A stretch of 64,000 nt of DNA from an uncultured Eremococcus sp. (GCA_943914835.1 CALUDO010000005.1:25991-89990); one strand, 5' to 3'; numbered from the stretch's first letter, positions 8,372 through 15,211 are shown. Numbers and translations: made by a program. The notes: generated by a model from the sequence alone, not told the origin.

Positions 8372-9130
8372 CTACACAACAACAATATCATCCGGATTGC
8401 CCCCATAGATTTCTTCAAGGACCTCCTGGTTGACTTGGTCTGGACTTCCATAGAAGACAAGTTGACCCTCTTTAATCCCTAAGACTTTACTACAGTAGGC
8501 CAAGCCCATGTCCACATCATGGATATTCAAGAGAATCGTGATGCCTTCTTCTTGGTTTAACTTCTTAAAGTATTCCATAACCTGCCGGGCTGTCATGGGA
8601 TCTAGAGAGGCAATCGGTTCATCCGCCAAGATAATCTTAGGATTCTGTACAATGGTTCGAGCCAAGGCCACCCGTTGTTTCTGCCCTCCGGACAATTGGT
8701 CCGTACGTGTGTAGGCCTTATCCAAAATATCTACCCGATCTAAAGCTTCCAAGGACCGTAGCTTCATCTCTTTAGAATAAATTCCTAGAACTTGCTGCCC
8801 GAAATTCAAGTCTGGAACAAAAGAAGATAAGACATTCTTATGAGCTGAAATCCGGTCTACTAAGTTAAAGTGTTGAAAAACCATGGCGACCTGACGACGG
8901 TAATCTCGTAACTTCTGTCCTTTGAGTTGGGACACATCTTCACCATCCACCAAAAGCTCGCCTGCACTAATCTCATGCATCTTATTAATGGTCCGAATCA
9001 AGGTAGACTTTCCAGCCCCTGACCGCCCAATAATCGCGACAAATTCCCCATCTTCAATCCCTAAATTGATGTCAGATAAGGCCTTATACTGGTTACCATA
9101 GACCTTATCCACGTGTTTAAATTCAATCAC
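8372..9130 (-). CDS. phnC: phosphonate/phosphite-type ABC transporter ATPase
   Basis: A 252-residue ABC ATPase with Walker A GRSGAGKST (residues about 36-44), Q-loop AMVFQHFNLV, signature LSGGQKQRVALART and Walker B IILADEPIASLD. It is most similar in style to PhnC. It couples ATP hydrolysis to transport by the two PhnE permeases. A hairpin between phnD and phnC (9157-9176) probably lowers its expression relative to the binding protein. Confidence 0.92.
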   Translation of the reverse strand: MIEFKHVDKVYGNQYKALSDINLGIEDGEFVAIIGRSGAGKSTLIRTINKMHEISAGELLVDGEDVSQLKGQKLRDYRRQVAMVFQHFNLVDRISAHKNVLSSFVPDLNFGQQVLGIYSKEMKLRSLEALDRVDILDKAYTRTDQLSGGQKQRVALARTIVQNPKIILADEPIASLDPMTARQVMEYFKKLNQEEGITILLNIHDVDMGLAYCSKVLGIKEGQLVFYGSPDQVNQEVLEEIYGGNPDDIVVV

Positions 9131-9156
9131 TTGTCATTCCTCCTAATAAATTAAAA

Positions 9157-9176
9157 GAGGCCGCAATAACGGCCTC
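9157..9176 (-). terminator. intra-operon hairpin between phnD and phnC (partial terminator)
   Basis: A perfect 7-bp stem GAGGCCG/CGGCCTC with a 6-nt loop, followed on the minus strand by TTTTAATTT, lies in the 72-bp gap between phnD and phnC. Such elements in transporter operons usually raise the ratio of binding protein to ATPase and permease. Confidence 0.7.
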
Positions 9177-9202
9177 TCAAGTCTTACAATGATCCTAGTG
9201 GA

Positions 9203-10234
9203 TTAATTTTGGTTTCTCAAGAAATCTTGAGCTTTTCTTTCTAGGTCATAGTCTTCAGACTTAGCTTCAACATAGCCATTGTGAGAGTATACAGCAATAA
9301 CTTTCTTACCTTCAGGCGTATTACCGATATTAATCATAGCTTGTTGGATGGCATCCACTAATTCTGGAGTCAAATGGTCAGAATTCTTAGAGACTGAAAT
9401 AGTGTCGTTCATCATCTTGTCAGTCACTTCAACCACATCGACATCAGACCAGATATCGTTCTTACCACCAAATTCATCTTTCCATTGGTCTTCATAATCG
9501 TTACGTGCATCCGCATAAGTTAAAAGAACGTCTACCTGACCAGAAGCTAAACGAGAGAAAGCAGAGGCATATGAATCAGATTGAACCGCATTTGACAAGT
9601 CAGCAATGGTCTTACCATCGTATTTGTCAGATAGAAGAAGGGAAGGGTAGATGTAACCTGCTGGAGAAGAAGTCCCCATAACAGACCAGTTAGCAGAATC
9701 TAGATCTTCCCAAGTTAATTCTTCCCCCTTGTTCACCTTATCTGCTAATTCACGACCTTTTTCAGAAGGTCCAGCCAAGAACAAACCACGGTAATACGTC
9801 ACTTGATCGTCAACCTTTTCAGTTGGCTTGTTATCGTTCCAGTCTTTTGCTGCTTCAGAATCATTAGACAAACCATCACGAGTGGCTGTTAGGATAACAT
9901 CCGCTCCATCGTCATATAAGACATAAGTTCCTCCAGGAATGAAACCGACATCGACTGTCCCAGCAGCCAAAGCTTCGCCTGTTGCTTCATAACTCGTTCC
10001 CACTGAAATATCAATGTTCTTGACATCAAAGCCAAGATTCTTCAATTCCTTCGTTAATAAATCCTTTAAAGGCTCTGTTTCGGTCATAATTTCTTCAGGG
10101 TCACGCGATGGAACGAATTGGACGGTCAATTCATCGACCTCTGTCGTTTCTTCTGCATGCGCCACAGGACCTACAGCCAAACCCAAACCTAATAAGGCAG
10201 CTAAACCAGCATTGACAACCTTTTTGAAATTCAT
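9203..10234 (-). CDS. phnD: phosphonate/phosphite ABC transporter substrate-binding protein
   Basis: 343 residues. A Sec signal peptide (about residues 1-27, ending AHA) is followed by the PhnD-like domain beginning LTVQFVPSRDPEEI. The periplasmic-binding-protein fold includes GTVDVGFIPGGTYVL and SSPAGYIYPSLLL. Most Gram-positive solute-binding proteins are lipoproteins; here I see no lipobox cysteine, only a signal peptidase I site, so the mature protein would be released or held by interaction with the permease. It is the first gene of the phn operon and lies downstream of a Pho-box-like array. Confidence 0.88.
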   Translation of the reverse strand: MNFKKVVNAGLAALLGLGLAVGPVAHAEETTEVDELTVQFVPSRDPEEIMTETEPLKDLLTKELKNLGFDVKNIDISVGTSYEATGEALAAGTVDVGFIPGGTYVLYDDGADVILTATRDGLSNDSEAAKDWNDNKPTEKVDDQVTYYRGLFLAGPSEKGRELADKVNKGEELTWEDLDSANWSVMGTSSPAGYIYPSLLLSDKYDGKTIADLSNAVQSDSYASAFSRLASGQVDVLLTYADARNDYEDQWKDEFGGKNDIWSDVDVVEVTDKMMNDTISVSKNSDHLTPELVDAIQQAMINIGNTPEGKKVIAVYSHNGYVEAKSEDYDLERKAQDFLRNQN

Positions 10235-10288
10235 CCGTGAATTCCTCCTTTTTCATGTTTACGTACGACTGAAGTTTACCAGTTACAT

Positions 10289-10326
10289 GTAAATCTCTTG
10301 TAAATTTTGTGTAAATTTAAAGTAAA
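10289..10326 (-). promoter_or_regulatory. Pho-box-like array (four direct repeats, 11-bp period)
   Basis: On the minus strand TTTAC occurs four times exactly 11 bp apart (plus-strand GTAAA at 10289, 10300, 10311 and 10322), continuing as TTTACA in three of them. This is the architecture of PhoP-binding Pho boxes in Firmicutes (TTWACA repeats at 11-bp spacing). It lies upstream of phnD, with a TAAACT -10-like hexamer just beyond it. Confidence 0.7.
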
Positions 10327-10505
10327 TACGCATACTGATATAGGTCTATCTATAAAAAGTTCTTGCCTAGTTACTTTGTCTCTGCTTAAATATAATTATA
10401 AAGCTAAAATTGTAGCTTAATTAATATAATTATATCGACCCCTTAAAGCTTAGGTTCATTTTAAATTTAGTTGGTTAAATCGTTCATTATATTAGGAGGA
10501 AAGAA

Positions 10506-11051
10506 ATGAAAAAAACATCATTAGTTCTACTGGCAGCTTTCTCATTGGTATCCGCCCCAGTGCTTGCAGAAGAGAATCCCAACCAAGATCGAATTGATGA
10601 AATTGAAGCTGAAATCAAAGAACTCCAAGAAGAGTTAAAAGATCTCAAGGGAAATTCCGAGTCTGACACTAATTCTATTGGGGATAGTGTTGAAATTGGT
10701 GATTACACTATTAAGATTACTGAAGCTTATTATACAAACGAGCGGGTTGAATTTGAAGAAACCGATCCTGACAAAGTCCTTGTCTTATCATTTGAACTTA
10801 CCAATAATAGTGATGAAGAATTAACTTATACTAGTAATGATTTCAAAGTCTATGTTGATAATAAAGAAATGAAACCCTATGCCTTGGAAGCTGCCCTCGG
10901 CAATGTTAGTCCCGGAAGAACTGTCGAAGAAAAAACAGCCATTGGTATTATTGGCGATGGGGATATCGAAATAGAATGGCAACCTACCATTAATTTCGAT
11001 GATTTATCTGTTTTATGGGTCCTTGATGATGGTGATATTGATGAAGAGTAA
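10506..11051 (+). CDS. secreted DUF4352-type protein with coiled-coil N-terminus
   Basis: 181 residues: a signal peptide (MKKTSLVLLAAFSLVSAPVLA), a short charged coiled coil (about residues 26-48, IDEIEAEIKELQEELKDLK), then a beta-sandwich domain of the DUF4352 kind (GDYTIKITEAYYTNE... LVLSFELTNNSDEELTYTSNDF ...). There is no lipobox or anchor, so it is presumably secreted. DUF4352 proteins are common extracellular proteins of unknown role. A good SD (AGGAGG) precedes the ATG. It ends at a terminator that also served the tRNA-Thr gene before prophage insertion. Confidence 0.75.
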   Translation: MKKTSLVLLAAFSLVSAPVLAEENPNQDRIDEIEAEIKELQEELKDLKGNSESDTNSIGDSVEIGDYTIKITEAYYTNERVEFEETDPDKVLVLSFELTNNSDEELTYTSNDFKVYVDNKEMKPYALEAALGNVSPGRTVEEKTAIGIIGDGDIEIEWQPTINFDDLSVLWVLDDGDIDEE

Positions 11052-11066
11052 TAATTGATACCAATG

Positions 11067-11103
11067 AAAAAAGCTTGCAACCTTATCGGTTACAAGCTTT
11101 TTT
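11067..11103. terminator. bidirectional terminator left of attL
   Basis: AAAAAAGCTTG-AACC pairs with GGTT-CAAGCTTTTTT (one C/A mismatch) around a 5-nt loop. It terminates the DUF4352 gene from the left. Before prophage insertion it lay directly behind the tRNA-Thr gene. Confidence 0.85.
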
Positions 11104-11104
11104 G

Positions 11105-11156
11105 ATGCCGGCTGCAGGATTCGAACCTGTGACCTACGCGTTACGAGTGCGTTGCT
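11105..11156. repeat. attL core (52-bp duplication of tRNA-Thr 3' part)
   Basis: These 52 bases are identical to 49597-49648, which lie inside the intact tRNA-Thr gene. They contain the anticodon arm, variable region, T arm and 3' acceptor strand. The match stops exactly where the prophage begins (next base A here, C at the other copy). Confidence 0.95.
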
Positions 11157-11261
11157 ATATTGAAATTAATCCACATAAGCGTACATATGATAATATCGAG
11201 GATTTAAAGAGGTTGTTATATTATAATTTGATACACAAACGGACACATAAAGACGTTTTTC

Positions 11262-11280
11262 GCCCCCTATTTGCCCCCTA
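11262..11280 (+). promoter_or_regulatory. candidate integrase arm-binding site (left end)
   Basis: GCCCCCTATTTGCCCCCTA consists of two GCCCCCTA units and matches 18 of 19 bases at 49516-49534, just behind the integrase stop, in the same orientation. In the excised circle the two copies would flank attP, the arrangement of arm-type sites of tyrosine integrases. Confidence 0.65.
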
Positions 11281-11332
11281 TATTTTTAATAAATGTAATT
11301 AAATTTAAAATAAATTAAATTATATAATTGTG

Positions 11333-11364
11333 CCCCGCTGAATACTTTCAGTTGGGTATTTTTT
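11333..11364 (+). terminator. terminator, would end integrase transcripts in the circular phage
   Basis: CCCGCTGAA and TTCAGTTGGG pair around TACT, followed by TATTTTTT. No plus-strand gene precedes it in the prophage; after excision the int gene would read across attP into it. Confidence 0.6.
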
Positions 11365-11384
11365 AAATTATTTAGGTAAAAGGG

Positions 11385-11413
11385 TTGACTTTGTACAGTT
11401 TAAATTGTATAAT
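11385..11413 (+). promoter_or_regulatory. strong sigma-A promoter of the small peptide gene
   Basis: TTGACT, a 17-bp spacer and TATAAT, ending 26 bp before the TTG start of the 45-residue peptide. Confidence 0.85.
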
Positions 11414-11439
11414 ATATTTAGAAAGTGAGGTGAGAGATA

Positions 11440-11577
11440 TTGGATAAGGAACTACTAACTGCTATCGGAGTACTGACCGGTGGTATAGGTGCTTTATTAG
11501 GAAGCATTGCTAAGCTAATAGAAGTACTAAGACCAAAAAAGCAACTACCTAAACGCCAACGCAGACGGATTAAGTAA
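11440..11577 (+). CDS. 45-residue membrane peptide with basic tail, candidate type I toxin
   Basis: The TTG start at 11440 has the SD GAGGTGAG 5 nt upstream. The peptide has one hydrophobic helix (about residues 4-29, ELLTAIGVLTGGIGALLGSI) and a very basic tail (RPKKQLPKRQRRRIK). This size and topology are typical of type I toxin peptides of Firmicutes (TxpA/BsrG/Fst-like), although I do not recognise the exact family. It has its own near-consensus promoter and a hairpin directly after its stop, and a second consensus promoter on the opposite strand fires back into its 3' end. It lies at the attL end of the prophage, apart from the lytic modules. The toxin role is inferred from architecture. 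Confidence 0.6.
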   Translation: MDKELLTAIGVLTGGIGALLGSIAKLIEVLRPKKQLPKRQRRRIK

Positions 11578-11585
11578 GTTGCTAA

Positions 11586-11619
11586 GGGTATAGAGGAGCT
11601 AGCCCTCCTCTATCTACCC
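11586..11619. terminator. hairpin at the end of the small peptide transcript
   Basis: GGGTA-TAGAGGAG pairs with CTCCTCTA-TC-TACCC around a 5-8 nt loop, followed by TTATTATA. It can end the peptide mRNA and lies inside the region shared with the predicted antisense RNA. Confidence 0.7.
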
Positions 11620-11621
11620 TT

Positions 11622-11650
11622 ATTATATCCAATATCAAAACAAATGACAA
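11622..11650 (-). promoter_or_regulatory. promoter of a predicted antisense RNA
   Basis: On the minus strand TTGTCA (11650-11645), a 17-bp spacer and a perfect TATAAT (11627-11622) direct transcription leftwards from about 11615, through the hairpin and into the peptide gene. No minus-strand reading frame follows, so the product would be a non-coding antisense RNA. Confidence 0.65.
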
Positions 11651-11717
11651 TCGAAGCTCTTTTTGTTGCGTTGTGTTGTATTTTTGTCTTCTCCCTATTT
11701 AAGGAGGGTGATCGATA

Positions 11718-11918
11718 ATGATTATTGATACTAATAAAATAACTAGACTTCTGGAATCTGGTATTACTAGCTATCAAATCAGCAAAGCTACGGGGATAGC
11801 GACCCAGTCATTAGATAATTATCGACTGTATGATAGTAAGTTAGTTAACATGAGGATAGGAATAGCACATAAACTTTGCGAATATTATGATAGTATAAAA
11901 AATGATGAGAATCTATAA
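11718..11918 (+). CDS. small HTH protein in the lysin-attL accessory region
   Basis: 66 residues, mostly one helix-turn-helix (ITSYQISKATGIATQSLDNY). SD AAGGAGGGTG precedes the ATG. The HTH is of the sort found in the N-terminal domain of AcrIIA1 and in small autorepressors of anti-CRISPR operons (for AcrIIA1 the known motif is of the type RYQLSKLTGISQNTL), but so short an HTH is not specific. It is followed 83 bp later on the same strand by the acidic protein gene. Both are opposite in strand to the lysis genes and sit between lysin and attL, so they are likely expressed in the lysogen. Confidence 0.7.
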   Translation: MIIDTNKITRLLESGITSYQISKATGIATQSLDNYRLYDSKLVNMRIGIAHKLCEYYDSIKNDENL

Positions 11919-12001
11919 AGTTTGTGCACTCGTAGTTTATAATTTAAAGACAATAAAAACATCCCACTAACTAAGACAGTAAAATAGAAAGAGGACAAAA
12001 A

Positions 12002-12391
12002 ATGCACTTATTTAAAGCGGAAGATTTATTGAACTCATATTACGATAACGGATTTTATGAATTGGAGTTCACAAACGGTTGGATTCGTAAGATACCAGAA
12101 GCCGAACACGAAGGTGCCAAGGAGTACGAGCATTACTGGGATAATCAATTAAATATCTCCTGGGCTACTGGCGAGGGAGAATGGGAAGTTAATAAAGAGT
12201 ACTTAGAAATAGCAATCGAACAATCAGTAAATGACCTAGTTGAAGAAGTAAAGAACGAAAAATACGACGCATATATCCAAAGTAACGGGCTTATATGGTT
12301 AGAAGATTCCGGTATGGATTACGGAGGCGACGATTGGAACGCTAAAGAGGTTGCCCAAGTAGAAAATGGTAAAATTATAAACTGGAGATAA
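12002..12391 (+). CDS. acidic 129-residue phage accessory protein, unknown function
   Basis: I do not recognise this protein. It is strongly acidic and rich in W, Y, E and D (GWIRKIPEAEHEGAKEYEHY; DSGMDYGGDDWNAKEV), without signal peptide, membrane segment or enzymatic motif. The SD is AGAGG. It has its own strong terminator and shares strand and neighbourhood with the small HTH gene. Acidic DNA-mimic-like proteins in this position are often anti-restriction or anti-CRISPR factors, but that is an inference from context only. Confidence 0.65.
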   Translation: MHLFKAEDLLNSYYDNGFYELEFTNGWIRKIPEAEHEGAKEYEHYWDNQLNISWATGEGEWEVNKEYLEIAIEQSVNDLVEEVKNEKYDAYIQSNGLIWLEDSGMDYGGDDWNAKEVAQVENGKIINWR

Positions 12392-12396
12392 AAATA

Positions 12397-12426
12397 ACCC
12401 CCACCAATTAAGGCGGGGGTCTTTTT
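12397..12426 (+). terminator. terminator of the accessory HTH/acidic protein unit
   Basis: ACCCCCACC/GGCGGGGGT hairpin followed by CTTTTT, 6 bp after the stop codon. Confidence 0.85.
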
Positions 12427-12454
12427 GTATAATTAGCTTTTATTGATAATAAGA

Positions 12455-12549
12455 AAAGCCCCCTTACCATATGATAAGAGGGTTTTTCCTGGCCGCATCC
12501 GCAGCTATTTAAGTTATTCTTAGTATACCCTTTTCGCTCTACTTGTCAA
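12455..12549 (-). ncRNA. candidate small RNA unit 3 (promoter to terminator)
   Basis: TTGACA (12549-12544), a 16-bp spacer and TATACT (12527-12522) start a transcript near 12515 that contains GCTGCGGATGCGGCC and ends in the hairpin at 12459-12482 with a T-rich tail. There is no reading frame. The same hairpin may serve as a terminator for lysin readthrough. Confidence 0.5.
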
Positions 12550-12567
12550 GGTTTTATGTTCATAAGC

Positions 12568-12717
12568 AAAAAAAGAGCCTCCTATCTTTAGATAAGAGAC
12601 CCAACGGCTTCCCGCCGTCATTTCAGCTGATTTCAGCTAAACCCATGGGTTACATGAGCCAAGGGCTAACCTTGTTTCCTCAATTCATATTATACCATAG
12701 ATAAGATTAAACAACAA
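12568..12717 (-). ncRNA. candidate small RNA unit 2 (promoter to terminator)
   Basis: TTGTTG (12717-12712), a 17-bp spacer and TATAAT (12694-12689) precede about 110 nt of non-coding sequence with several possible hairpins (ACCCATGGGT, AGCTGAAATCAGCT, ACGGCGGGAAGCCGT). It ends with the stem CTCTTATC/GATAGGAG and a run of seven T. Confidence 0.55.
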
Positions 12718-12731
12718 TATAAATACAACAA

Positions 12732-12829
12732 AACACCCCTCGCTTTGAGCAAGAGGTGTATTTGGCTAGCAACGCAATAAGGCCTCCCGTTAGGGTCAGT
12801 TAACTTATTGCTAATCCTCATCTATTATA
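12732..12829 (-). ncRNA. candidate small RNA unit 1, or structured 3' end of the lysin mRNA
   Basis: A TATAAT (12829-12824) follows the lysin stop but has no good -35. The sequence then forms GCAATAAG/CTTATTGC enclosing CCCTAACGGG, and ends in the hairpin CACCCCTCGCTTTGAGCAAGAGGTG with T-rich tail. It may be a separate RNA or the lysin terminator region. Confidence 0.4.
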
Positions 12830-12837
12830 ACATATTT

Positions 12838-14223
12838 CTATTTTACTTCATACCGCTTTCCGTCCCATACAATATAGCGGTCTGATTGTTTTTCTTTCTC
12901 CGTTAAATCCTTAGGTGCCTCTTGCCAATGGCTTCTGGCTTCCACTAGATCCTGTTCCAATATCCAAGAGTTATATTTAGTTAGCAAGTAAGCTTTCTTG
13001 GAATACCCTACGCTAACATTCTTCACTTTATTAATTACATCTTGCTTACCTTTTAATTCAACGCTAGGTTTAACACCTTCACCGTCACTTGGATTGTACC
13101 AAGCTGACATACCTTCTCGAACGGTCACGGTATCGCCCACAGATAAGGTTTTAAACGGTTGTGCGGGCGATTGATAATTAGGTAGGTCAACAAATCTGTC
13201 GACTGAGGTATTAGTCACATGAGTGGCTAGTGATTCTTTGAATTGTTTCCACTTCGCCCAATTATTAAAACGCCATGGGGCTGGGCATAGCTTTGTAGAC
13301 ACGTCAAAGTGACGAATCACGTTTGAATTAGGAATATTATACTTCTTCTGCAAAGCCTTGGTTAGTAATCTAGTCTGTTCAACGACCACTGGTTCTATCT
13401 GCCAATCGGTTACGGGTTTACCTGGAATAGGTTTCAAGCACATTTCAATCCCAATTGAGTTTTTATTGGTGCATAATCCAGATTTGATATAGCCGTTATA
13501 GTCCCCTCGTCCTGTTCGAGCACCATCTCCCACATGCCAAGCTCCGGCATCTTCTTCAACGACTTGGTAGGTTTGGTTGCGGTCAATGAAGTAATGGGCT
13601 GAGGATTCACGGTAGACACTATAGAAGTAATTAGCATTGCTTGCGGCATTCCCGTCTGCTCCCACATAGTGGATGACAATATATTTAGGCTTGTTAGACC
13701 CTCGACCATATGAGTTTACACGTGTAATCTTACGAATAGGTTTTCTCAATTCCATATCTGTATCAGTTCCTTTCTTGTCATAGTCATATAGGTGGTACTT
13801 CTCAATAAGGTCAATCAGTTTCTTCCCATAGCTAGGGTCAGTAGCATACGTCCCCGTGAGTGCTTTGGCTTGCTCTTGGTAGGTATCTGCTTCAAAAACT
13901 TTATGATAAACCTTCTTAGCTGTGTCATTCCTTGTAAAGAAATTAGCGTGGTAGGTGACATAATCTTCCACGCTATTGAATTTAGCAAAGTCAGCTGTAA
14001 TAGCAATATACCGTGTACCGTCCCATTCTTTGGTCAGTTTCTTATACACATCACCGTTCCAAGGTGGACTGGCTTTAATACCACCATAGTTATTTGCATT
14101 GATAGCTAATTCAGACCGACCCCAGTCCGATTCTAAGATGCATTGAGCCAATAAAATAGACGGCTTCACGTTGGAAACCGTCTTTTGATATAACTTACCC
14201 ATTCTACTGATGAAATCGTTCAT
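12838..14223 (-). CDS. bifunctional endolysin: glucosaminidase plus amidase
   Basis: 461 residues. The N-terminal domain (about 1-150) is of the FlgJ/LytG N-acetylglucosaminidase type (SILLAQCILESDWGRSELA, NNYGGIKA). The central domain (about 175-335) is an amidase_2/PGRP-type amidase with zinc ligands in YIVIHYVGADGN, HVGDGA and the downstream RHFDVSTKLCPAPW. The C-terminal part (about 370-461) resembles an SH3-like wall-binding module (VGDTVTVREGMSAWYNPSDG). I start at ATG 14223, with SD GTGAGG; the open frame extends 30 codons further into the holin gene without a plausible SD. It degrades host peptidoglycan at the end of the lytic cycle after holin action. Confidence 0.9.
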   Translation of the reverse strand: MNDFISRMGKLYQKTVSNVKPSILLAQCILESDWGRSELAINANNYGGIKASPPWNGDVYKKLTKEWDGTRYIAITADFAKFNSVEDYVTYHANFFTRNDTAKKVYHKVFEADTYQEQAKALTGTYATDPSYGKKLIDLIEKYHLYDYDKKGTDTDMELRKPIRKITRVNSYGRGSNKPKYIVIHYVGADGNAASNANYFYSVYRESSAHYFIDRNQTYQVVEEDAGAWHVGDGARTGRGDYNGYIKSGLCTNKNSIGIEMCLKPIPGKPVTDWQIEPVVVEQTRLLTKALQKKYNIPNSNVIRHFDVSTKLCPAPWRFNNWAKWKQFKESLATHVTNTSVDRFVDLPNYQSPAQPFKTLSVGDTVTVREGMSAWYNPSDGEGVKPSVELKGKQDVINKVKNVSVGYSKKAYLLTKYNSWILEQDLVEARSHWQEAPKDLTEKEKQSDRYIVWDGKRYEVK

Positions 14224-14497
14224 TATTAGCCTCACTAATCTTCGTTTGATCGTATAGCCCACTGGCGGATAGCCCGCCCATAACTCCCACAACCGTGAAA
14301 GTGACAAAGTCATATCCTTTAAAGATTGCGACTAGCCACGACAAAATGATTGCTGTTCCAAAGGTCAGCGCTGGTAAATACCTTGTGGGAACATCAACCG
14401 TCTTTTTAATCAACTCCACAATCCCTAGAATCATTGGCATCATGACTACAGATATGGCTAAGGCATTTTGGTTGAGTGTATTTAATTCATCAATCAT
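14204..14497 (-). CDS. holin
   Basis: 97 residues with two or three membrane segments (about 11-29, 42-60 and 65-82) and a charged C-terminus, directly upstream of and overlapping the endolysin start by 20 bp. Size, topology and position identify it as the holin that permeabilises the membrane for lysin release. It has an SD (AAAGGAG) inside the 3' end of the preceding gene. Confidence 0.85.
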   Translation of the reverse strand: MIDELNTLNQNALAISVVMMPMILGIVELIKKTVDVPTRYLPALTFGTAIILSWLVAIFKGYDFVTFTVVGVMGGLSASGLYDQTKISEANNERFHQ

Positions 14498-14838
14498 GAT
14501 TTATCTCCTTTCAACTTGTCTACTTCTTCTGATAGGTGTCTGTTCGTTGTCTTCAATTCTACATTCTCTTCCATTAGCAATATATTTTCTTCCCTTAATT
14601 CAGCAATCTCTTGTTCATGCTTATCTTGCATTTCCTCAATTTTCAGTTCCATCTCTTCTATCTTCGCCTGTAGCTTGTCAATTCTGTTATTTGCCTCACT
14701 ATAGAGCTCTTGCCATTCGTTGGCAGTGCTAACCTTAAATTCAGAATCTATCTTACGCTTGGTCGCCAAGTGAGCTAGGTAAGCAGCGATTAAAGAGGTA
14801 GCCCCTGTAAATACTGTATCAAAATCAATTTGACCCAT
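14494..14838 (-). CDS. phage protein with N-terminal membrane segment and long coiled coil
   Basis: 114 residues from the ATG at 14838 (MGQIDFDTVFTGATS), chosen because SD GAGGTG lies 9 nt upstream while earlier in-frame ATGs are too close to it. A hydrophobic stretch (about residues 7-23) is followed by a heptad-rich charged region (about 45-112, DKLQAKIEEMELKIEEMQ). It overlaps the holin by 4 bp (ATGA-type). Proteins like this in lysis cassettes may modulate the holin; the function is unknown. Confidence 0.75.
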   Translation of the reverse strand: MGQIDFDTVFTGATSLIAAYLAHLATKRKIDSEFKVSTANEWQELYSEANNRIDKLQAKIEEMELKIEEMQDKHEQEIAELREENILLMEENVELKTTNRHLSEEVDKLKGDKS

Positions 14839-15211
14839 ACGCATAATCACCTCGTAAGCTGATTCCTATGCAAAGGAACACCATGCCTAGGCAGAAAATC
14901 CATACTGTATTGGACGTATCAGCGAATCTGAAAGATAGACTGAAGAACATCCATAATGCTGAGAAGATAGGTAGTAAGAATGACCTTAGTTTTTTGATAC
15001 TGAAAGTGGTAGCAATAAAGTACAGTATCCCCAGCAAAATAAATACAAGACCCACTGCATTATCGCCAAAAGAATCTCTAAGGCGTGCATAGGTCTTGTA
15101 TGCTCCAATAATCTCAGGTTCTAGTAACAGTTGAAAGCCGTAACCTACAGATAGGAAAGCAAGTAGATAGGAATACCAAAATTTGATTATAAAATTTTTA
15201 ACATCTTTCAT
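14825..15211 (-). CDS. phage membrane protein of the lysis region, unknown function
   Basis: 128 residues with four predicted membrane helices (about 11-29, 50-68, 75-95 and 100-118). No known motif. It lies between the tail fibre gene and the coiled-coil gene, overlapping the latter by 14 bp, so it is translationally coupled to the lysis cassette. A host-envelope or holin-related role is possible but not shown. SD AAAGGAGC. Confidence 0.7.
   Translation of the reverse strand: MKDVKNFIIKFWYSYLLAFLSVGYGFQLLLEPEIIGAYKTYARLRDSFGDNAVGLVFILLGILYFIATTFSIKKLRSFLLPIFSALWMFFSLSFRFADTSNTVWIFCLGMVFLCIGISLRGDYAYGSN

Noticed and set aside
11075..11302. A plus-strand 75-codon frame across attL
   Set aside because: It runs through the terminator, the tRNA-Thr fragment and an arm site; no SD.
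11385..11650. The 45-residue peptide considered as a second holin
   Set aside because: It lies away from the lysis genes on the opposite strand with its own promoter and an opposing antisense promoter, which fits a toxin module better.
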